Source: an uncultured Prevotella sp. (GTDB lineage Bacteria > Bacteroidota > Bacteroidia > Bacteroidales > Bacteroidaceae). From it: DNA of 10,241 nucleotides. Position numbers and translations under genes: made by a program. The notes under the pieces were generated by a model. It was not told the origin of the DNA. It searched no databases and saw nothing but the letters and a program-made list of their open reading frames with translations. The DNA lies in NCBI GenBank assembly GCA_937889855.1, contig CALBYK010000189.1, positions 1-10,241 on the forward strand, read 5' to 3'. Below, piece after piece: positions 5,828 through 10,241 of the stretch (the first letter of the stretch is position 1; each line of letters opens with the position of its first letter).

Positions 5828-7519
5828 TTAATTGTATCCCTGATTCTGCTTCAGACCCGGGTTGTTGGAGAACTCAGTCTGCGGAATAGGGAAGAGCTTA
5901 TAGTGGTCGTCAACATCCGAGCCAAGTCGCTCAGCGTTTTTCCAGTCCCAGTTATATCCCTTTGTGAACTTTCCAAAGCGTATTAGGTCAGTGCGGCGCA
6001 CAAGCTCAGAGGCAAGTTCACGCTGGCGCTCGGCAAGGATGAAGTCAAGTGTAAGCTCGCTCTCGGCAATGTCGCCCGAAACATCAGAGCGCACACCTAC
6101 CTTTGCATACTTGCCCGACATGTAGGCACGTTCACGAATCTCGTTTACGTAAGCGAGAGCCTCAGCTTTTGTGCCTCCCTGCGCTCCACGCAGTATGGCT
6201 TCGGCTGCAATGAGATAAGCCTCGCCCGTGCGGAAGAGTGGGAAGTCGATAGAGGAATAGGCGTCGCCCTGTGCCGGTATTTGGTCGTCCTTGGTAACAT
6301 TGCGCCACTTGATATAGCCATACCCACATGTGAATGTGCTTGTCATTGCCTGGTTGTCGTCCCAAGTGTTCTTGGTTTGGTTGTCAAGGGCTGTCATAAA
6401 CTGCGCACGCTTGTCCTTCTTCTGGTTGCCCCAAGTGTCGGAAGTATTGAAAGCCACGTCGTCGGCATCAAAAGCATCAACAAGAGTTGTCTTGGCACGC
6501 ACGTTGCCCCATCCGCGCGAACCTACGCCAGTCTGGTAAAGCTCATTCATCGGACCATTGACAAAAGCCTTCACATAGAAGTTGGTTCCAGCAGAGCTTT
6601 GTGCGTGCTGTCCGTCCTGCACAAGCGGCCATATAATCTCGCTGCACTTGTCGTTGTCGGCAAGGAAGATGGTGCGGTAGTCGCCGGCAAGCGGATAATG
6701 TCCGTCATTGATTACCTTCTTGGCATATGTCAGCGCATCGGTATAGCGGTTCTCGCCTATCCACGACTCGGCGTTGAGATACATACGCGAGAGAAGGAAC
6801 CATGCAGCCACACGGTCTACACGTCCGTAGACGTTGGCACCCGGTGCCTTGAGGTCGGAGTCGATAGCCTTGAGCTCGCTCTCGGCAAAATCGAATATCT
6901 GCTTGCGTGTCCACTGCTCGGGAACATCCTTCACGCCCGTGTTCTCGTCGATGTAGGGCACTCCCCCGAAGAGGTCGCAGAGAGTGGCATAGTCGTAGGC
7001 GCGTATGAAACGGGCCTCGGCACGATAGCTGGCACACTCAGAGCCAAGCTGGTCCCAGAGTCCGCGCGAGCGCAACTTGCTCTCTGTGCACTCACGCAGA
7101 ATCTCGTTGCAATAGGCTATCGACATATACAGGCGCTGGTATGTCCAGCGTATCACCGAAGCGTTTGAGGCATCCCACTGCAGGTTGAGACACTTGCGCA
7201 GGCCGTTCGATGACGACGGCATGATGAAGTCGTCGGTGCACAGTTCCTGAAGATAGAACATAAGGCGCACATATCCCGAATAGCCCTCGTTGGCTCCCTC
7301 AAGGTCGCCGTCGCCACCGTCGCCACCCTTCTGTCCTGTAAGGATGAGCGAAGAGTAGCACTTGGCAAGCACGCCATTGTAGCCGTCAACAGTTGAGTAG
7401 ACACGCTCACTCACAAGTTGGTTGTCGTCAAGCGGCATGGTGTCGAGGTCGCCGAAGCACGACGTGAGCATACAACCAAGCACTGCAACTATAATAGTCT
7501 TGAAAATATTCTTTTTCAT
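5828..7519 (-). CDS. SusD/RagB-family outer-membrane nutrient-binding lipoprotein
   Basis: The protein is the surface lid of a SusC/SusD importer and binds the substrate. The 563 residues begin with a lipoprotein signal whose lipobox LTSC puts the acylated residue at Cys21. The N-terminal SusD domain with helical repeats shows RFIRAYDYATLCDLFGGVPY at 170-189. The C-terminal RagB/SusD domain shows DFPLFRTGEAYLIAAEA at 425-441 and ILAERQRELASELVRRTDLI at 494-513. Residues 61-83 (TGQKG, then GDGDLEG, then EGYSGY) have the spacing of the acidic calcium-site region I recall in Bacteroides thetaiotaomicron SusD, and the ending FPIPQTEF...NQGYN also follows that subgroup. The aromatic residue that SusD uses for starch after its ELPTDE motif is not seen here (ELCTDDFIMPS), so starch is not supported. 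susC lies 36 bases upstream. Family is certain, ligand unknown. Confidence 0.96.
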   Translation of the reverse strand: MKKNIFKTIIVAVLGCMLTSCFGDLDTMPLDDNQLVSERVYSTVDGYNGVLAKCYSSLILTGQKGGDGGDGDLEGANEGYSGYVRLMFYLQELCTDDFIMPSSSNGLRKCLNLQWDASNASVIRWTYQRLYMSIAYCNEILRECTESKLRSRGLWDQLGSECASYRAEARFIRAYDYATLCDLFGGVPYIDENTGVKDVPEQWTRKQIFDFAESELKAIDSDLKAPGANVYGRVDRVAAWFLLSRMYLNAESWIGENRYTDALTYAKKVINDGHYPLAGDYRTIFLADNDKCSEIIWPLVQDGQHAQSSAGTNFYVKAFVNGPMNELYQTGVGSRGWGNVRAKTTLVDAFDADDVAFNTSDTWGNQKKDKRAQFMTALDNQTKNTWDDNQAMTSTFTCGYGYIKWRNVTKDDQIPAQGDAYSSIDFPLFRTGEAYLIAAEAILRGAQGGTKAEALAYVNEIRERAYMSGKYAKVGVRSDVSGDIAESELTLDFILAERQRELASELVRRTDLIRFGKFTKGYNWDWKNAERLGSDVDDHYKLFPIPQTEFSNNPGLKQNQGYN

Positions 7520-7555
7520 TGTTTTTTGGTTTATATCTTTAGATGTTAGGATAGG

Positions 7556-10241
7556 TTAGAAATTGAGGTTGGCCGACAGGGAGAATGTGCGCGGACGCGG
7601 ATAGATGTCGCGGTCGATGCCGTTGTATATCTCCGGGTCGATGCCTGTGTAGCTGGTGAATGTGCACACGTTCTGCACTGTGGCGGCAAGGCGCAGTGAG
7701 CTTCTCGTATTCCACAACTTACGGAATGTATAGCCGAGCGTTATATTGTCTATGCGGAAGAAGTCGCCCTTCTGCAGGAAGTAGTCGGAATAGAGTTGCT
7801 GCTGCTGGAATCCCTTCTCGGCTGTCACCTTGAGGATGTTTGAGCAGTTGCCCTGGTCGCTATAAACCTGCTGTTGGTACTGGTTAGCCTCCACATAATT
7901 GTATATGTAGTTGCCGAATGAGCCGTGACCAGCGATAGACAATTCCCAGTCCTTGTAGGTGAGCTGAGTGTTTAAGCCGAGATACGACTTGGGCAATGCA
8001 CACTTGCTTGCCACGCGCGTCTCCGTTGACGACACCGAGCCGTCGGGCTGCACATACTTGCCCTCGATGGGTTTGCCGTTATCGTCGTAGGCCTGCTTTG
8101 CGAGATAGAACGTGTAAGGACGTTTGCCCACCATGAAACACTCAACAAACTTGCCCGTGCCTGATATGGCGCCAGTCTCTACGTATGAGCCTTCGCTGTC
8201 GACGGTGTTGAGCTTCGTTATCTTTGAGTCGTTCCATGTATAGTTAAGCCCGACGGTCCATGTGAAGTCCTTTGTGTCGACAGGCACTGCGTTGATTGAG
8301 AACTCCACACCCTTGTTGTCCATCTCTCCGATATTGGTTGTCAGCACCGCCGAGTAGTTGACACCCGATATCACTGGTATGGTATTCAGCAAATCCTTGG
8401 TGTGGCGCTTGTACACATCAACCGATCCGTAGATTCTATTGTTGAGGAATCCGTAGTCAAGGCCGGCGTTCCATGTGGTGGTTGTCTCCCACTTGATGTC
8501 GCGGTCGTAGCCATTTGGACGGTAAGTCCTGTACCATGTGTCGCCGAAGAGATAGCTCGACTCTGGATACGACACCGAGAACGTGGTCATGTAAGGATAG
8601 TCGTTGATGATGTCCTGCTGGCCTGTTATGCCGTAGCTAAGGCGCAGTTTCAAGGTATTGAGCACCTTCTGCTTCTTCAGGAAAGCCTCTTCGGCAATGT
8701 TCCATCCGAGAGCCACAGACGGGAAGTAGCCGTAACGGTTGCCCTTGGCAAAGCGCGACGAGCCGTCAGAGCGCAATGTGGTGGTGAGCATGTAGCGGCC
8801 TGCGTAGGTATAGTTGAGACGGCCGTAGAGTGAAAGGAGGTAATATTCCGACTCGGAATGCTTTGGCGAGAACAGTTCCTTGCCTTCTGGCGAAAGGGTC
8901 GAGTCGCTATATTTTTTCCAGAAATGCTGCCAGCCATAGCCAGCCATGAGGCTGAAGTCGTGCACCTTGGCAAAGGTGTGCGAGTAGTTGGCATAAAGGT
9001 CGAGCAGCGTGTTGCGCTTGTTGTGCTTTGAGTTGTAGTCGAGACCCGTTCCGTCCTTCATGTTTGATGTGTACATCATGCCGGCAAGATCGGGCACGGT
9101 ATTCGAGTATTTGCTCTCAAGCACGTCATAACCGAGATTCATGTTTAGCTGCAAGTCCTCAAACCCGTGTATCTTGTAGTTCACCGACATGTTGCCAATC
9201 GAGCGGTAGAGCTTGTTGTGCATGCTCTGCAGCTCAAGTTGTGCCACCGGGTTGTCGCCCTGTATGGCCATTGGCGAGTTGCCGTTCATCCATATGAAGT
9301 AGCCGAGACCCGGGTCTTTGGCAGCTGTCTGACTGCCTGTGCGCACGGGGCGTGTAGGGTCATAGCTCATGGCGTTGCCCACCACGGAATTGTCCACACG
9401 GGCATTGTCCTCAAACGAGCCTTTGAGATTGATGTTGAGCGAGAGGTGGTCGTTGAGGAATTTTGGCGACACTCCTGCGTCAACCGTGTAGCGCTTGTAG
9501 TTGTTGGTGCGCACAATGCCGTTCTGGTTGGTATATCCAAGCGACACGCGCACGGGCGTTGTCTTGGCTATACTGCCCGACATCGACAGGTTATGGTCCA
9601 TGCCGAATGCCGTGCGGAATATCTCGTCCTGCCAGTCGGTGTTGGCGTCGCCAGCCTTGAAATCGGCAGGAACGCCTGTCACTGTAGGCACAAACTTGCG
9701 GAACTCGTCGGCAGAGAGCACCTCAAGACGCTTTGCCGTGGTAGCGACAGAGAAGTTGGCAGTATAGTTGAACTTTGGAGCTCCCTTGGAGCCTTTCTTT
9801 GTAGTTATGACAATCACACCGTTGGAGGCACGCGAACCATAGATGGCAGTTGCCGACGCGTCCTTGAGCACCGTAAACGTCTCGATGTCGGCAGGGTTGA
9901 TGCCTCCGATAAGGTTGCTTCCACCCTCTATCGTGGAGTTGTCGACCGGCACTCCGTCAATAACAATAAGCGGGTCGTTGGACGCAGAGAGCGATGCTCC
10001 CGAACGGATGCGGATTGTCGAGCCAGGGGCTCCAGAGCTGGTAACAACATTCACGCCAGCCACCTTGCCAATGAGTGCATCCTGTGCTGTAGAGTTGGCG
10101 CCACGTCCAAGCTCGTCAGGTTTTATGGCAGACACAGAACCCGTGAGGTCGTTTTTCTTCACCGTGCCATACCCTACCACTACAACCTCTTGCAGCAATT
10201 GGTTGTCGGGAGTCATGTTGATGCGCATGTTGCCCGAGCCT
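7556..10241 (-). CDS. SusC/RagA-family TonB-dependent outer-membrane transporter (partial, N-terminus outside window)
   Basis: This is the beta-barrel channel that takes SusD-bound substrate across the outer membrane using TonB energy. About 894 residues are visible; the frame is open to the right edge, and the ATG at 10228 is internal (GSGN is encoded just before it). The missing 120 or so residues should hold the signal peptide and carboxypeptidase-regulatory-like domain, whose last strand is visible. The plug begins with QEVVVVGYGTVKKNDLTGSV and contains PLIVIDGVPVD and VLKDASATAIYGSRASNG, the SusC signature. The rest is barrel, ending in PRPRTFSLSANLNF, whose final Phe is the usual outer-membrane insertion signal. 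The susD gene follows after 36 bases. No frameshift or internal stop is seen. Its promoter and any regulator lie outside the window. Substrate cannot be told from the sequence. Confidence 0.97.
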   Translation of the reverse strand, partial: GSGNMRINMTPDNQLLQEVVVVGYGTVKKNDLTGSVSAIKPDELGRGANSTAQDALIGKVAGVNVVTSSGAPGSTIRIRSGASLSASNDPLIVIDGVPVDNSTIEGGSNLIGGINPADIETFTVLKDASATAIYGSRASNGVIVITTKKGSKGAPKFNYTANFSVATTAKRLEVLSADEFRKFVPTVTGVPADFKAGDANTDWQDEIFRTAFGMDHNLSMSGSIAKTTPVRVSLGYTNQNGIVRTNNYKRYTVDAGVSPKFLNDHLSLNINLKGSFEDNARVDNSVVGNAMSYDPTRPVRTGSQTAAKDPGLGYFIWMNGNSPMAIQGDNPVAQLELQSMHNKLYRSIGNMSVNYKIHGFEDLQLNMNLGYDVLESKYSNTVPDLAGMMYTSNMKDGTGLDYNSKHNKRNTLLDLYANYSHTFAKVHDFSLMAGYGWQHFWKKYSDSTLSPEGKELFSPKHSESEYYLLSLYGRLNYTYAGRYMLTTTLRSDGSSRFAKGNRYGYFPSVALGWNIAEEAFLKKQKVLNTLKLRLSYGITGQQDIINDYPYMTTFSVSYPESSYLFGDTWYRTYRPNGYDRDIKWETTTTWNAGLDYGFLNNRIYGSVDVYKRHTKDLLNTIPVISGVNYSAVLTTNIGEMDNKGVEFSINAVPVDTKDFTWTVGLNYTWNDSKITKLNTVDSEGSYVETGAISGTGKFVECFMVGKRPYTFYLAKQAYDDNGKPIEGKYVQPDGSVSSTETRVASKCALPKSYLGLNTQLTYKDWELSIAGHGSFGNYIYNYVEANQYQQQVYSDQGNCSNILKVTAEKGFQQQQLYSDYFLQKGDFFRIDNITLGYTFRKLWNTRSSLRLAATVQNVCTFTSYTGIDPEIYNGIDRDIYPRPRTFSLSANLNF

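Noticed and set aside
6281..7168. Open frame of 295 codons on the plus strand within susD
   Set aside because: It is antisense to a certain SusD gene. The long open run follows from the codon bias of the real gene, and the protein has a random look.
1..10241. Mobile elements, CRISPR repeats, defence genes, tRNA or rRNA
   Set aside because: No transposase, integrase, regular spaced repeats, terminal inverted repeats or RNA gene signatures were seen in either strand.

Overview
The window looks like chromosomal DNA from a Bacteroidota bacterium. The evidence is a SusC/SusD pair, several secreted glycan- or phosphate-processing enzymes, promoters of the Bacteroidota TAnnTTTG type and the absence of clear Shine-Dalgarno sequences before starts. 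A gut or oral Prevotellaceae member (Prevotella/Segatella) is my best guess, from gene style only.

Layout. (1) Positions 1-2777, minus strand: a two-gene arabinose/xylose side-chain operon, with a secreted GH43 enzyme (1023-2777) followed after 26 bases by a secreted GH51 alpha-L-arabinofuranosidase (996 down to 1, cut by the window edge). (2) Positions 2778-3093: an AT-rich divergent intergenic region with a candidate minus-strand promoter for GH43, a good plus-strand promoter and a structured leader that resembles a preQ1-I riboswitch. (3) Positions 3094-4281, plus strand: a queuosine-precursor operon, a YhhQ-type membrane transporter followed by QueF (preQ0 to preQ1 reductase). A strong stem-loop at 4309-4354 closes it and can also stop transcription arriving from the other side. 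(4) Positions 4408-10241, minus strand: SusC-like TonB-dependent transporter (5' end outside the window), SusD-like lipoprotein, then a secreted histidine acid phosphatase.

How the parts work together. In the queuosine block the transporter would bring in preQ0/preQ1-type bases, QueF would reduce preQ0 to preQ1, and a preQ1-sensing leader would shut the operon when preQ1 is plentiful. In the right-hand block SusC/SusD form an outer-membrane importer; the phosphatase downstream suggests a phosphorylated substrate or phosphate release, but no glycoside hydrolase in this part of the window identifies a glycan. The GH43/GH51 pair is separated from that block by the queuosine operon and is probably an independent unit acting on arabinose- or xylose-decorated plant glycans.

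No tRNA, rRNA, CRISPR array, insertion sequence or phage gene was seen. The most unusual element is the compact riboswitch-like leader with overlapping alternative hairpins at 3028-3089.
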